Shown here: piece by piece, positions 26,881 through 35,097 of the stretch
How the letters are laid out: the number at the start of each line of letters is the position of its first letter
Numbering within the stretch: the stretch's first letter is position 1
DNA from: Natronocalculus amylovorans
Lineage (GTDB): Archaea; Halobacteriota; Halobacteria; Halobacteriales; Haloferacaceae
Length of the DNA stretch: 64,000 bases
Assembly: GCF_023638035.1 (NCBI RefSeq)
Contig: NZ_JAKRVX010000002.1
Span: 620,001-684,000 of the forward strand
Reading direction: 5' to 3'
Translations under genes and position numbers: made by a program
The notes under the pieces: generated by a model
What the model was told of the DNA's origin: nothing
The model's input: the letters and a program-made list of their open reading frames with translations, nothing else
The model's database searches: none

Positions 26881-27672
26881 ATGTCCCCTCACCCAGATCC
26901 GGATCGGGCTGGTTCGTCAAATCGTGGGACGATGAGTCAGTTACTTGCGCTTACTGCGCCACCGACACCAACGCCGCTCGAACCAAACGAACAGCCAAAA
27001 GCGCTCCCTGAAGGCCAAAAAACGCCCCCTGCGCTTGAGACGCTTGACATGCAGGCGCTCCCAGAGTCACCACGAACGCAGCTCTCATGTTGGGACCCTC
27101 GCGAATGCGTTGGAACACCACACTGTCCACCACGCTGTCCAATGTTTGTTGATAAAGAGGGTGCTCGGGTTCGGGTTCGAGCGTTTCGATCGTTCGATCG
27201 ATCGCCGCTGATTGAGATGTACGTGAATTTCGATCGCGCACATGTCGCACAAGGAATTCCACCCGCAACAGAGACACGAATCGAAGATTGGCTCTCACAC
27301 CTTCTCGAAGACGGCTACAATCTGATCGCAGAACGAGCGGGAACGGTTGTTGGTCACGCCGTCTATACACCAACCTCCGATCCGGAGCCAGAGCTTGCAG
27401 TATTTGTTACCCCGGAGTATCACGATCACGGAATCGGGTCGGAGCTTTGTAAACATGTTATTGCACATGCGGCAGCAGCCGGCCACGACGCGATCGTTCT
27501 CGACGTCGAGCGCGGTAACAGACGCGCCACACACGTCTACGCACGGCTCGGGTTCGAAGTCGTCCGAACCCATGGATTCACACAAGAGATGCGACTCGAA
27601 CTAACGGAGGCGGTTGCAGAACAAACACAGCGTCCACCAGCCGACCGAAACCACGACAAAGACGACGTGTAA
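26881..27672 (+). CDS. GNAT acetyltransferase with N-terminal Cys/His cluster
   Basis: A 263-residue protein. The C-terminal ~160 residues are a GNAT domain: VRAFRSFDRSPLIEMYVNF, then AVFVTPEYHDHGIGSELCKHVI, where HDHGIGSEL is the acetyl-CoA loop, and ATHVYARLGFEVVRTHGF. The N-terminal ~95 residues are Pro-rich and contain C-x5-C-x5-C-x3-C (CWDPRECVGTPHCPPRC), a likely zinc site. ATG at 26881 is chosen; ATG at 26932 would still keep the cluster. It is the only plus-strand gene in this information-gene region, between S24e and the dephospho-CoA kinase. Substrate unknown. Confidence 0.8.
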   Translation: MSPHPDPDRAGSSNRGTMSQLLALTAPPTPTPLEPNEQPKALPEGQKTPPALETLDMQALPESPRTQLSCWDPRECVGTPHCPPRCPMFVDKEGARVRVRAFRSFDRSPLIEMYVNFDRAHVAQGIPPATETRIEDWLSHLLEDGYNLIAERAGTVVGHAVYTPTSDPEPELAVFVTPEYHDHGIGSELCKHVIAHAAAAGHDAIVLDVERGNRRATHVYARLGFEVVRTHGFTQEMRLELTEAVAEQTQRPPADRNHDKDDV

Positions 27673-27677
27673 CGATG

Positions 27678-28241
27678 CTAGTTCGTTGGTGTCGCGATCA
27701 GCGAGCGCGCAGTTTCAGTGTCGCCATCGAATTGTGTAAACAGCTTATCAGCGTGCTGTTTCATCTCTGGGGTAACCGGAACACAGACCATTCCAACATC
27801 CGGTTGTCCGTAGACAATTGACGCACCAAGCGGTGCCGCAAGGATTGCAGGAAGCGTGAGGAGGTCTTCCTCACCAGTAATGTACAGCACGACAGGTTTG
27901 GGGTCATCGATCGCCTCACGAAGCGAAATAAGCGCTTCTTTGCTGATCTCTGCAGGTGGGTTTGTCACTGAAATCTGGTTCGGCGAATCAGATAGGACAC
28001 GAGAAATTTCATCGCGTACAGCCTCGCGTTTCGTCTTTCCGTCGATTGCCGCAACTGCAGGTTCGACTCCCGCGTTTCGGAGGTGATAGGTGACAACATC
28101 ACCCACAGTAATCAAGAGCCGACCGCGATCGTACGCTGTTGCGGTTTCAGAGGCAGCCGCTAACAAGGCATCAGTGTTGGTGAACACTGGGCCAAGCGGA
28201 TCTTTGAACGCTGATCGGAGCGAGTCGGGGAGCGTAAGCAT
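27678..28241 (-). CDS. GTP-dependent dephospho-CoA kinase
   Basis: Last step of archaeal coenzyme A synthesis: phosphorylation of dephospho-CoA using GTP. This 187-residue protein has the former DUF359 pattern: LGPVFT near 17-22, a GDVVTYHL segment near 47-54, IDGKTKRE near 66-73, TNPPAEIS near 93-100 and ITGEEDLLTLPAILAAPLGA near 120-139 including the GEEDL acidic motif. It follows spt4 by 13 bases and is the last gene of the eif2g-PIN-rpoE'-spt4 operon. Confidence 0.92.
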   Translation of the reverse strand: MLTLPDSLRSAFKDPLGPVFTNTDALLAAASETATAYDRGRLLITVGDVVTYHLRNAGVEPAVAAIDGKTKREAVRDEISRVLSDSPNQISVTNPPAEISKEALISLREAIDDPKPVVLYITGEEDLLTLPAILAAPLGASIVYGQPDVGMVCVPVTPEMKQHADKLFTQFDGDTETARSLIATPTN

Positions 28242-28254
28242 CGGCTGCTGTTAG

Positions 28255-28452
28255 CTACCGGACTTTCAGTGCGTAGCCGCCTGGTTCTGTCACGTTCATT
28301 TCGACTGCGATCTCGCTCTCTTCTGGGTGTGTGATCACGACATAGCCAGCCCAATCCTCGGTGAGGCTTGAGGAGCCGCAGTGATCACAGCTTTGAGAGT
28401 CTGGACCGTTGATATGGTGACACTCCCGGCAGGCGAGTCGTGTTCGGGCCAT
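28255..28452 (-). CDS. spt4: Transcription elongation factor Spt4 (RpoE'')
   Basis: A 65-residue zinc-ribbon protein that pairs with Spt5/NusG and binds the RNA polymerase clamp to raise processivity. Zinc ligands are CRECH near 8-12 (C-x2-C) and CDHCG near 22-26 (C-x2-C), followed by the highly conserved SSLTEDWAGYVVI. Its start abuts the rpoE' stop codon with no gap, as in many archaea. Confidence 0.96.
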   Translation of the reverse strand: MARTRLACRECHHINGPDSQSCDHCGSSSLTEDWAGYVVITHPEESEIAVEMNVTEPGGYALKVR

Positions 28453-29031
28453 CTACTCATCTCCCGCCGTCGCATTCTGTTCGCGGCGACGGCGATCTCG
28501 ATCGAGCCACGAGAGTTTGCCGAGACCCGGCTGTTTTGCCGTGAGCCCGATCTTTGAGTCGCGCGGGTTGCGCTCATCAATGCTTTTTGTAACAATCCGA
28601 ACACGCACTGGATCGGAGACACCAAGCGTCTCATCCGATTCCGTTGATGCAAGCTGTTGGTTCTCGCCGTCGAACGCGAGGTACTGATCGGAGATCTGCG
28701 ACACGTGCAACAGCCCGTCGATCGGTCCGATACCAACGAACGCACCGAACTCCACAACTTCCACGACAGTCCCGTCTGCAACCTCTTGCATATCGGGATC
28801 AAACGTGATTGCGTCAAAATCTGCTTCATAGTAGACGCCTGGGCGGCCAGGAAGCACCGCTCCCTCACCGATGTCGTGAACTTTTGTAACGCTCACGACG
28901 CTCCCAACGTCTTCATCCATTCGTCCTTCGAGTTTATCCTGCAGCAGGGCTTTCACCCGCTCAGGCGTTACATCCGCCAAGTGTTTCGGCGGCACCTCGA
29001 CCGTATCCTTGAGTCGTACCCGTTTGTACAT
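28453..29031 (-). CDS. rpoE1: DNA-directed RNA polymerase subunit E' (Rpb7)
   Basis: A 192-residue stalk subunit of RNA polymerase. The N-terminal tip domain (MYKRVRLKDTVEVPP, then GRMDEDVGSVVSV) is followed by an S1 RNA-binding domain from about residue 82 (GTVVEVVEFGAFVGIGPIDGLLHVSQISD). The basic C-terminus (RDRRRREQN) is typical. It sits between the PIN gene and spt4, with no gap to the latter. Confidence 0.96.
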   Translation of the reverse strand: MYKRVRLKDTVEVPPKHLADVTPERVKALLQDKLEGRMDEDVGSVVSVTKVHDIGEGAVLPGRPGVYYEADFDAITFDPDMQEVADGTVVEVVEFGAFVGIGPIDGLLHVSQISDQYLAFDGENQQLASTESDETLGVSDPVRVRIVTKSIDERNPRDSKIGLTAKQPGLGKLSWLDRDRRRREQNATAGDE

Positions 29032-29037
29032 AGTATA

Positions 29038-29424
29038 TTATGGCTCTGTTATTTTCAGTGTGTTCTCTCCCCTTAAACCGATTACGCGTACGTTCCGTGA
29101 GAGGACGCGATCTCGAAGAGGGGCGTCGTTCGTAACGACGTAGTCGATATCGCCAGCTTCGGCGAGCTCAACAATCGCATCGTCTGCATACGATGCATCG
29201 GTGATAACCGTCCGACAGCGCCCGGCAAGATCGGAGCCGACGGATGCAGCAACTGCATCCGTTCCGGAGCCGTCTGCAAGCGCGGTTAGCTCATCATGGA
29301 CTGCCTGTGGGGTTATGAGGTCGATCTGGGACAACCCCAAGAGTCGATCCAACTCATCAAACACCCGAATGTCGAGTTCAACAGGCATCATGAGCGCGTT
29401 TGTATCCATCAGGACAGTTACCAT
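29038..29424 (-). CDS. FCF1/VapC9-like PIN domain protein
   Basis: A 128-residue PIN domain of the archaeal family linked to rRNA processing (FCF1/Utp24-like). Acidic positions appear in MDTNALMMPVE at the start, the TPQAVHDEL helix and VVTNDAPLRDR near 98-108. It lies between eif2g and rpoE', the usual archaeal context, which points to a housekeeping RNase rather than a toxin. No antitoxin gene is near. Confidence 0.88.
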   Translation of the reverse strand: MVTVLMDTNALMMPVELDIRVFDELDRLLGLSQIDLITPQAVHDELTALADGSGTDAVAASVGSDLAGRCRTVITDASYADDAIVELAEAGDIDYVVTNDAPLRDRVLSRNVRVIGLRGENTLKITEP

Positions 29425-29441
29425 GTTTATATTTTGGTCGC

Positions 29442-30674
29442 TTAGTCACGAAGCGTTCCAACGCCAATAAGTCGCCATCGAGCGCCAACACGGCGGTTAA
29501 TTGCGATTTTGGCACCGTCTGCAGCACAGACTGGGCGTTTGAGTTTGACCTCGCACTCACCGCTTCGAGCGCTCGTCACTGCACCAACCGTGGTTGCAGT
29601 TCCGACGGTTAACATTAGAGGCTCACCAGTGGAGATTTCGTCAACCGAGCCGTCTTCGCCAACGACACGATCGAGTAGATCGACTTCCATCTCAAACGCT
29701 TCACGTGTTGGTGGGAGGGTTCCAGGCTTTCCAGCAACCTGCCCCGCGAGTGCATCACCCTTTGTCAGGCTTGGATCGAGGCCAGTTCCGACACCGATGA
29801 GTCCACCGGGGGTGACCTCATCAACACTCGCACTGCCTGCTTGAAGCGATCGAACGGTGGTTTCGAGCGATCGCCATTCGGTTTTCCCACCCTCATCAAC
29901 CTGCCGCCCAGGTCGAAGTTGGATCTCATCGTCGACGGAGAGTTTTCCGTCAACAAGACTGCCGCCAATCACACCACCGGAGAGCGAGTCCCATGTGGTT
30001 CCTGGGCGGTTAATATCGAAGCTCCGTGCCACAAACATACGTGGGTCATCAGCATTCGATCGATCCGGCGTTGGGATTGTCTCCTCGATTGCGCCAATAA
30101 GGAGGTCCATATTGACGTTCTGCCCCGCACTGACTGGAACGATCGGTGCATCCTCTGCAACAGTTCCGCTGACGAACTCCTTGATCTGATTGTAATGATC
30201 AACCGCACGATCGCGGTTAACGAGATCGACCTTGTTTTGTGCAATAACAATATTATCGATCCCAATGATATCCAGCGCCATCAGATGCTCTTCGGTCTGT
30301 GCCTGTGGGACATCTTCAGTCGCAGAGACAACGAGCACTGCCCCATCCATCAGCGCAGCGCCAGAGAGCATCGTCGCCATCAGCGTTTCGTGACCAGGTG
30401 CATCAACGAACGAAACAGTTCGAAGCACCTCGCTCTCGTTGCCGTTTGGACATTCCTCCTCAACGGTGTAACATTCGGGCTCGTCCATGTCTGGACAGTA
30501 GCGGAATGTTGCGTCCGCATAGCCCAGTCGGATCGAGATACCGCGTTTCATCTCTTCCGAGTGTTGGTCGGTCCACGAGCCGCTCAGGGCTTGGACAAGT
30601 GTCGTTTTCCCGTGATCGACGTGGCCGACGAGTCCGATGTTCACCTCCGGTTGTGTGTGTTCTTGTGTCACCAT
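29442..30674 (-). CDS. eif2g: Translation initiation factor aIF2 gamma subunit
   Basis: A 410-residue GTPase that carries initiator Met-tRNA to the small ribosomal subunit. GTP motifs are GHVDHGKTT (17-25), RGISIRLGY as switch 1, DAPGHE as switch 2 and NKVD. A Cys-containing zinc-knuckle segment ([10 protein letters not shown] to EECPNG) follows switch 1, with a changed spacing of Cys residues. Domains II and III complete the protein. It leads the operon eif2g-PIN-rpoE'-spt4-dephospho-CoA kinase. Confidence 0.96.
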   Translation of the reverse strand: MVTQEHTQPEVNIGLVGHVDHGKTTLVQALSGSWTDQHSEEMKRGISIRLGYADATFRYCPDMDEPECYTVEEECPNGNESEVLRTVSFVDAPGHETLMATMLSGAALMDGAVLVVSATEDVPQAQTEEHLMALDIIGIDNIVIAQNKVDLVNRDRAVDHYNQIKEFVSGTVAEDAPIVPVSAGQNVNMDLLIGAIEETIPTPDRSNADDPRMFVARSFDINRPGTTWDSLSGGVIGGSLVDGKLSVDDEIQLRPGRQVDEGGKTEWRSLETTVRSLQAGSASVDEVTPGGLIGVGTGLDPSLTKGDALAGQVAGKPGTLPPTREAFEMEVDLLDRVVGEDGSVDEISTGEPLMLTVGTATTVGAVTSARSGECEVKLKRPVCAADGAKIAINRRVGARWRLIGVGTLRD

Positions 30675-30798
30675 TGACCTCCTAAGAGTAATCGTGTGAA
30701 GGTTTCGCCCTGAATGCGTGATAAAGTTGCTGTTCTACACTCGCTTCGTGGACACGTGTCGTGGCGATTTTTCGCACTCAACCATCGGTGTTTTTATA

Positions 30799-32214
30799 TC
30801 AGGACTCGGCCTGCGCGGTTGCAGCATCAACCACCCGTCCGAGAAAGAGGACGGTCTCTGTCTCATCATCACAGATTGCGAATAAAAACGGTCGATCGGC
30901 AACAAACTCGAACGGATCCACCGGCGCGGATTCGGTCCCGACAACAACACCGGTTGCGGCTGCTGCTTCAGTGCCATCTTCATCAACCGAAATGAACGTG
31001 TCGTGATACACGTCCCAAATGAAGAGTTGCTCACCAACTGCATCGAGGTCTGCCATCTTCGAGAAATCAGCCGCCGGATGCTCAAATGCGATCGGCATTC
31101 CCAACGTCGAAAGCAACTCTTTGAGTGCAAATCCGGACTCAAACGAAAATTTTGGGATTGAGACAGTGCCATCACGTGAGTCAAGCGTCTCGCGGGCCGC
31201 AGCAAGCCACTCAGCGTCGATCGACTCCTCAACCGCAGTGAATGACTCCTCGGGTGGAAGGAACAAGAGCATCGACGCTCGATCGCCCTCGTACGGAAGT
31301 TCGACAAGCTGTGTTCCCTCGTATTCGCCATACGGGAAACGGTCATCAACGGCCATTAGCGGAACATCCGTTGTCTCACCATCGATCGCGGTAAAGGGCT
31401 GCATCTCAGTTTGGTGGTCATTGAACGGCGTCTCCCAGTTGGCAGCAAAGTAGACCGCGTTGGTTAGAACAAGACGGGCTAACGGGTCGAGTGAACCCTG
31501 TGGAAGGAGGTCGTCAATCCGATCGTTGGTTTGCTCGGCGACCCACGAATTGATTGCTTCGCGTGCGCCCTCGTGATCAGCAGCATAATCAACGGTCCGA
31601 AGCGATGCATCGTAGTCAGATTCAAGGATGTCGAGATAGTCGTCGTACCATGGATACTCCGCTTGACCCCACAGCGAGTTTGCGAGTGCGAGCGTGAACT
31701 CGACGGCGTCATCTCCATCTTCATTTTCGTTTTCGTTTTCACCCTCGTCAACAGAATCAGATGCACGATTGAGTGCGGTCTGTAACGATCCAAACGTTGG
31801 ATGGAGGTCGTCTTCTGTGAGTGCAAATCGAAGTGCCTCTCGCATCTGTTCGGCCGTTTCACCTGCTGCACCTGCATACGTCATTGCAAGTGCGATCGAG
31901 ATGCTGTACGGAGAGGTAAGGATATTGTCCGACGGGTTGGCTTCAGCGAGCTCGCGATGAAGATCGAATCCGAACTGGGTATTATTTTGAACGAGTTGCG
32001 TCATGTTCGATCGGTCTGATGTGTCGGTGGTATCGTCACCGTTCCCGTCACCATTTCCATTGCCGTCGTCGTTGGTGTCACCGTCCGGTGTTGGTGTGGT
32101 ATCTTGATCAGTCGAGTTCTGAAGACAGCCAGCGAGCAGTGCTGCTGCGAGCAACCCACTGGAGGATTGTAGTAGCCGTCTGCGATCGGGTGAGAAGGGA
32201 GCATTCGAGGACAT
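30799..32214 (-). CDS. Tat-exported lipoprotein serpin
   Basis: A 471-residue serine protease inhibitor (serpin). A twin-arginine signal (PDRRRLLQ) with lipobox LAGC (C30) is followed by a long Asp/Asn/Gly/Thr linker to about residue 70, which sets the inhibitor off from the membrane. The serpin core follows (NILTSPYSISIALAMTYAGA, TNAVYFAANWETPF). The reactive-loop hinge EDGTEAAAATG near 412-422 has the small residues needed for loop insertion, so it should be inhibitory; the scissile bond lies in the next ~8 residues (VVVGTESA). An acidic Glu/Asn repeat interrupts the core near 165-180. ATG at 32214 starts the signal; the longer open frame is unlikely. Confidence 0.93.
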   Translation of the reverse strand: MSSNAPFSPDRRRLLQSSSGLLAAALLAGCLQNSTDQDTTPTPDGDTNDDGNGNGDGNGDDTTDTSDRSNMTQLVQNNTQFGFDLHRELAEANPSDNILTSPYSISIALAMTYAGAAGETAEQMREALRFALTEDDLHPTFGSLQTALNRASDSVDEGENENENEDGDDAVEFTLALANSLWGQAEYPWYDDYLDILESDYDASLRTVDYAADHEGAREAINSWVAEQTNDRIDDLLPQGSLDPLARLVLTNAVYFAANWETPFNDHQTEMQPFTAIDGETTDVPLMAVDDRFPYGEYEGTQLVELPYEGDRASMLLFLPPEESFTAVEESIDAEWLAAARETLDSRDGTVSIPKFSFESGFALKELLSTLGMPIAFEHPAADFSKMADLDAVGEQLFIWDVYHDTFISVDEDGTEAAAATGVVVGTESAPVDPFEFVADRPFLFAICDDETETVLFLGRVVDAATAQAES

Positions 32215-32441
32215 ACAGTATAGTACAACGCCAGTAGATGAACAGTTTTGGTAAGCACAAATGGTTCTTTGACTATTCAAAGGGTGGTGTCGAACAAGCC
32301 GTGGTGGTGCGATATGGGTAGATAGAGAGTATATTTCGTGTGCTTTTATCCGTATGCTGAAAGAGCGTTCAAAATCTTTTAAAACACCTATTGAGAGATT
32401 TTGCGGAAGTAAAGCAGACGAAATGTACTCTCTCTCACCGA

Positions 32442-32780
32442 TCACAGTGCAGGTACGATCGCAAACAGATTCCAAACCGTCACACCGACGCCAACAACAC
32501 TGAGCGCGAGTGGGATCGCAAGCCGAAGCGGGAGCCAAAGCAGTTTCCACACGCCGAAAAAGACAACAAAGGAGCCAATTTTCGCGGTGAACAGTCCAAG
32601 CGTACCGTAACCGTCAACGAGCGGGCCGACGATCGGCCCAATCTCTGCAACCCCACCGGTCGAGAGCCCCCACATCGTGGTTACTGTGTCACCAATCCCA
32701 TAGAAGACGATCGCACACAGCCACAGCGCTCGCTCGTGAGGAATGAGCGAAGCAATCGAAACCGTAGGAGAGCCAGCCAT
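32442..32780 (-). CDS. Small membrane protein, DUF5658-like
   Basis: A 112-residue protein with about three membrane helices. The segment GIGDTVTTMWGLSTGGVAEIGP near 26-47, an Asp-Thr-x-Thr-Thr membrane motif followed by Gly-x-x-E-x-x-P, resembles the DUF5658 family of archaeal membrane proteins. ATG at 32780 is preferred to one 17 codons upstream. First of several small genes in the same direction between the serpin and rimI. Function unknown. Confidence 0.6.
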   Translation of the reverse strand: MAGSPTVSIASLIPHERALWLCAIVFYGIGDTVTTMWGLSTGGVAEIGPIVGPLVDGYGTLGLFTAKIGSFVVFFGVWKLLWLPLRLAIPLALSVVGVGVTVWNLFAIVPAL

Positions 32781-32843
32781 ACCAGTACATCGTGTAACAT
32801 GGGTAATAGCTTTCGTGATCCGAAACTGCACCGCCCGAACTAC

Positions 32844-32993
32844 TTATGGAATCACGATCGCTGCACTTGCAAGCGACAGCAGCCCCACAACAGCGGTCAA
32901 CAGGAGAAAGTCCGCTCGCTCGGAGATGAGCACCGGATGATCGACGCGATTGCCCGTCCCCGAAGATGGCGCGTCAGATCGGGTGTTCGACAT
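32844..32993 (-). CDS. 49-residue single-helix membrane protein
   Basis: A short frame from ATG at 32993: polar N-terminus MSNTRSDAPSSG, a middle with VDHPVLISERADF, then one hydrophobic helix (LLLTAVVGLLSLASAAIVI) that ends the protein. The composition is clearly protein-like and lies between two genes of the same direction with reasonable spacing. No family recognised; a small membrane subunit or peptide. Confidence 0.5.
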   Translation of the reverse strand: MSNTRSDAPSSGTGNRVDHPVLISERADFLLLTAVVGLLSLASAAIVIP

Positions 32994-33060
32994 ACACCAA
33001 GATTCGATAACACCGTATATCAACGTTCGTCCGCAATTATCAGCCGCGAAAACCAGCGCA

Positions 33061-33477
33061 CTACAGCTGGTGGCGATAGTGGCGGCCAAACACCTGCCGC
33101 CGAAGCGTTCCAGCCGCTGCAGTTGGTTCGTTCTGGTAGGTTGCTGCAACCACCGTCTCTGCGAAATCGATCGAATGCCAAACAACCGAATCCACGTTTT
33201 CGCCACCCATAACCTCTCGATCGAACGTCGGATGATCGTCACACCATGCCTCAAATTCGGCACGCGTACCGTGATGGACAGTTAGCAGTGACGCAAAGAG
33301 TGCATCGCGGGCGGTTTCGATAACGTCGCTTGTGATCCGATCGGCATACTCCTCTCGATCGAACTGCATGGCGCTCGCGGTTTCACGGACAACAACCTGC
33401 GCAGTTGGGCCAACGTCTTCATACATCGATCGGACATCTTCAGGTGTCTCCGGCTGGATCATTCCTACAGTCTGCAT
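33061..33477 (-). CDS. DUF5809-like haloarchaeal protein
   Basis: A 138-residue soluble acidic protein. It has TPEDVRSMYEDVGPTAQVVVRETASAM near 11-37, a helical middle ending in FASLLTVHHGTRAEFEAW and GGENVDSVVWH, then FAETVVAATYQNE. This pattern matches the haloarchaeal DUF5809 family, commonly next to DUF5810, as here. Function unknown; conserved occurrence suggests a housekeeping role. Confidence 0.75.
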   Translation of the reverse strand: MQTVGMIQPETPEDVRSMYEDVGPTAQVVVRETASAMQFDREEYADRITSDVIETARDALFASLLTVHHGTRAEFEAWCDDHPTFDREVMGGENVDSVVWHSIDFAETVVAATYQNEPTAAAGTLRRQVFGRHYRHQL

Positions 33478-33507
33478 ACGTATGTTAGGTTTCAGCGATG
33501 GAGTAAG

Positions 33508-34011
33508 TTACTCGTTGTTATCTTTGCGATCGCCGGTTTCTGTGTCTGTCTCTGCGTCCGTCTCTGTCTCTGGGAGATTTCCAGCTGCGTCGTCAATCAT
33601 CTGCCGAGTGAGTTCCTGTGCTTCAAGTAGGATCGCTTCCGCATCAGCATCCAACTCACCGCCGAATCCAGCACCGCCACTACTTCTTCCACTGACACCA
33701 GGGGCTTGTTGGTTAGCATATGCATCATCAAAAAGCGCCCCACCGCGCTGGCTCGCTGGATCATCGTGATCGTGACCATCGCCGTGGTCATGGACTGTAT
33801 CCTCAAACACCTCATCAAATTCGGCTTCGGCTGCGAACTCCGAAACCACCTCCGCGAGTTCTGATGGCTTGCGGTCGTTCCACCCATCGACATGCTCATC
33901 GAGCCACGTCTCATGTTCATCCCCGTGCAACATCGCAGTGAAGGCAAGATGGTTTGCAAGGTGCGTTTCGTCCCGCTGTGGAACCTCACAGACCGGACAG
34001 GCGTATCCCAT
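33508..34011 (-). CDS. DUF5810-like zinc-finger haloarchaeal protein
   Basis: A 167-residue protein. MGYACPVCEVPQRDETHLANHLAF at the start has C5, C8 and H18, H22, a C2H2 zinc-finger arrangement. A helical Glu-rich middle, a His/Asp-rich stretch (HDHGDGHDHDD) and a Gly-rich linker lead to a C-terminal helix (AILLEAQELTRQMIDD) and Thr/Glu/Asp tail. ATG at 34011 starts the finger. Pairs with DUF5809, 30 bases away in the same direction. The His-rich stretch could bind metal. Function unknown. Confidence 0.75.
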   Translation of the reverse strand: MGYACPVCEVPQRDETHLANHLAFTAMLHGDEHETWLDEHVDGWNDRKPSELAEVVSEFAAEAEFDEVFEDTVHDHGDGHDHDDPASQRGGALFDDAYANQQAPGVSGRSSGGAGFGGELDADAEAILLEAQELTRQMIDDAAGNLPETETDAETDTETGDRKDNNE

Positions 34012-34059
34012 AGAGAATAAATTAATCGCGAACTCCAAAAACCAGTCGGGATACAGCCC

Positions 34060-34452
34060 TTATACCAAACCGGACAGACCAAGCAGCACTGTTCCAAAGA
34101 CGATCGCAACCAACAGCGTGGTTGCAATTGCGATTCCGAGCCAGACACCAACACCAACTGGTGACGCCTCCTCTGTAAACGCAACTAGTCGACGTTTGAC
34201 ATCACCGGTCGTCCCGTGTTGGTAGGAGAGAATACCTTCCGCACAGTACTCACAGAGGGCACGAACTTCGGTTGGCGCTTCATGTGTTGCCCGACAGATC
34301 GGCAGTCCGTCACAACGGACCGCCTCAAATCCGATCCCAACCATGACTGCATCTTCGGGAACCACTTCTTCGCCGCAGTTTACACACGTTATCACTTCAT
34401 AACTAACGTCACCATGTGGTGTATGTGCATTAACCGTTTTTCGGATGGACAT
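34060..34452 (-). CDS. Zinc-ribbon protein with C-terminal membrane helix
   Basis: A 130-residue protein. Cysteine pairs occur at CVNCGE near 23-28 and CEYCAEG near 67-73, with further Cys near 47-53, likely forming one or two zinc ribbons; residues about 100-127 form one or two hydrophobic helices (VWLGIAIATTLLVAIVFGTVLLG). The ribbon would face the cytoplasm. No family recognised. Upstream of the DUF5810 gene by 48 bases in the same direction. Confidence 0.65.
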   Translation of the reverse strand: MSIRKTVNAHTPHGDVSYEVITCVNCGEEVVPEDAVMVGIGFEAVRCDGLPICRATHEAPTEVRALCEYCAEGILSYQHGTTGDVKRRLVAFTEEASPVGVGVWLGIAIATTLLVAIVFGTVLLGLSGLV

Positions 34453-34511
34453 GGGCTCTAGCAGTAGTTGGTGCGCAGGTCAAAAAACACTGCTGGCAGC
34501 CGTGTTGACAG

Positions 34512-35003
34512 CTAGTGTCGACCCCACCGATTCATATCAACCGTCAGCACAAGTGCAGCCTCTCCATCATCGTAGTACCGCGGTATCCGTCGTATCCGTG
34601 AGAACCCTTCGGAGTAGTAGAGCGCTTTTGCTTTCTCATTGCCTTCTCGTACCTCGAGTTTTGTCACCGCTGCCCCGTCTACAAAGAGGCTCAAAAGCGA
34701 TCGGCGAACGAGTTTCCGCCCAACGCCAAACCCTTGTGCATCCGGGTGAACCGCGATATCTTTGATATGCCCAATGTCGCGGCCATAGTTTGCCATGAGA
34801 TCAGAGACAACATACCCAACGACAGCACCGTTGATTGTTGCGACAAGAAACCCTTTCTCGTCAAGGAAGCGCTCGAATGCACTGTAGGGCCACGGCTGCT
34901 CGAAGACCGTTTTTTCAATGCGATGAATCGCAAGCAGATCAGCACGCTCAGCACGTCGGATCGAGACGTCAATCTCCTCACGATTATCAGGCAGTGTAGC
35001 CAC
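34512..35003 (-). CDS. rimI: RimI-like N-alpha-acetyltransferase
   Basis: A 163-residue GNAT enzyme predicted to acetylate protein N-termini (Ard1/RimI type). SIRRAERADLLAIHRIEKTVFEQPWPYSAF near 13-42 and HIKDIAVHPDAQGFGVGRKLVRR with the acetyl-CoA loop QGFGVG are diagnostic, followed by LEVREGNEKAKALYYSEGF. I place the start at GTG 35003 because the frame upstream overlaps the aconitase promoter side and lacks protein character. No ribosome site is seen, consistent with a leaderless message. Confidence 0.88.
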   Translation of the reverse strand: MATLPDNREEIDVSIRRAERADLLAIHRIEKTVFEQPWPYSAFERFLDEKGFLVATINGAVVGYVVSDLMANYGRDIGHIKDIAVHPDAQGFGVGRKLVRRSLLSLFVDGAAVTKLEVREGNEKAKALYYSEGFSRIRRIPRYYDDGEAALVLTVDMNRWGRH

Positions 35004-35097
35004 ACAAATAGCTAGGAGGGTAGGAGCAAAAATCGATCGGATAGCAGCAGCTAGTGAGCGCTGATAAATAAAAAATAAAAACGAGGTGACTGATCGA

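Noticed and set aside
29841-30677. A 278-codon plus-strand frame opposite eif2g
   Set aside because: Antisense to a complete, certain GTPase gene; composition is not protein-like.
32215-32550. Extension of the serpin frame by 112 codons
   Set aside because: It precedes a perfect Tat signal and lipobox that must be N-terminal; the added part is Cys/Arg-rich and unlike haloarchaeal protein.
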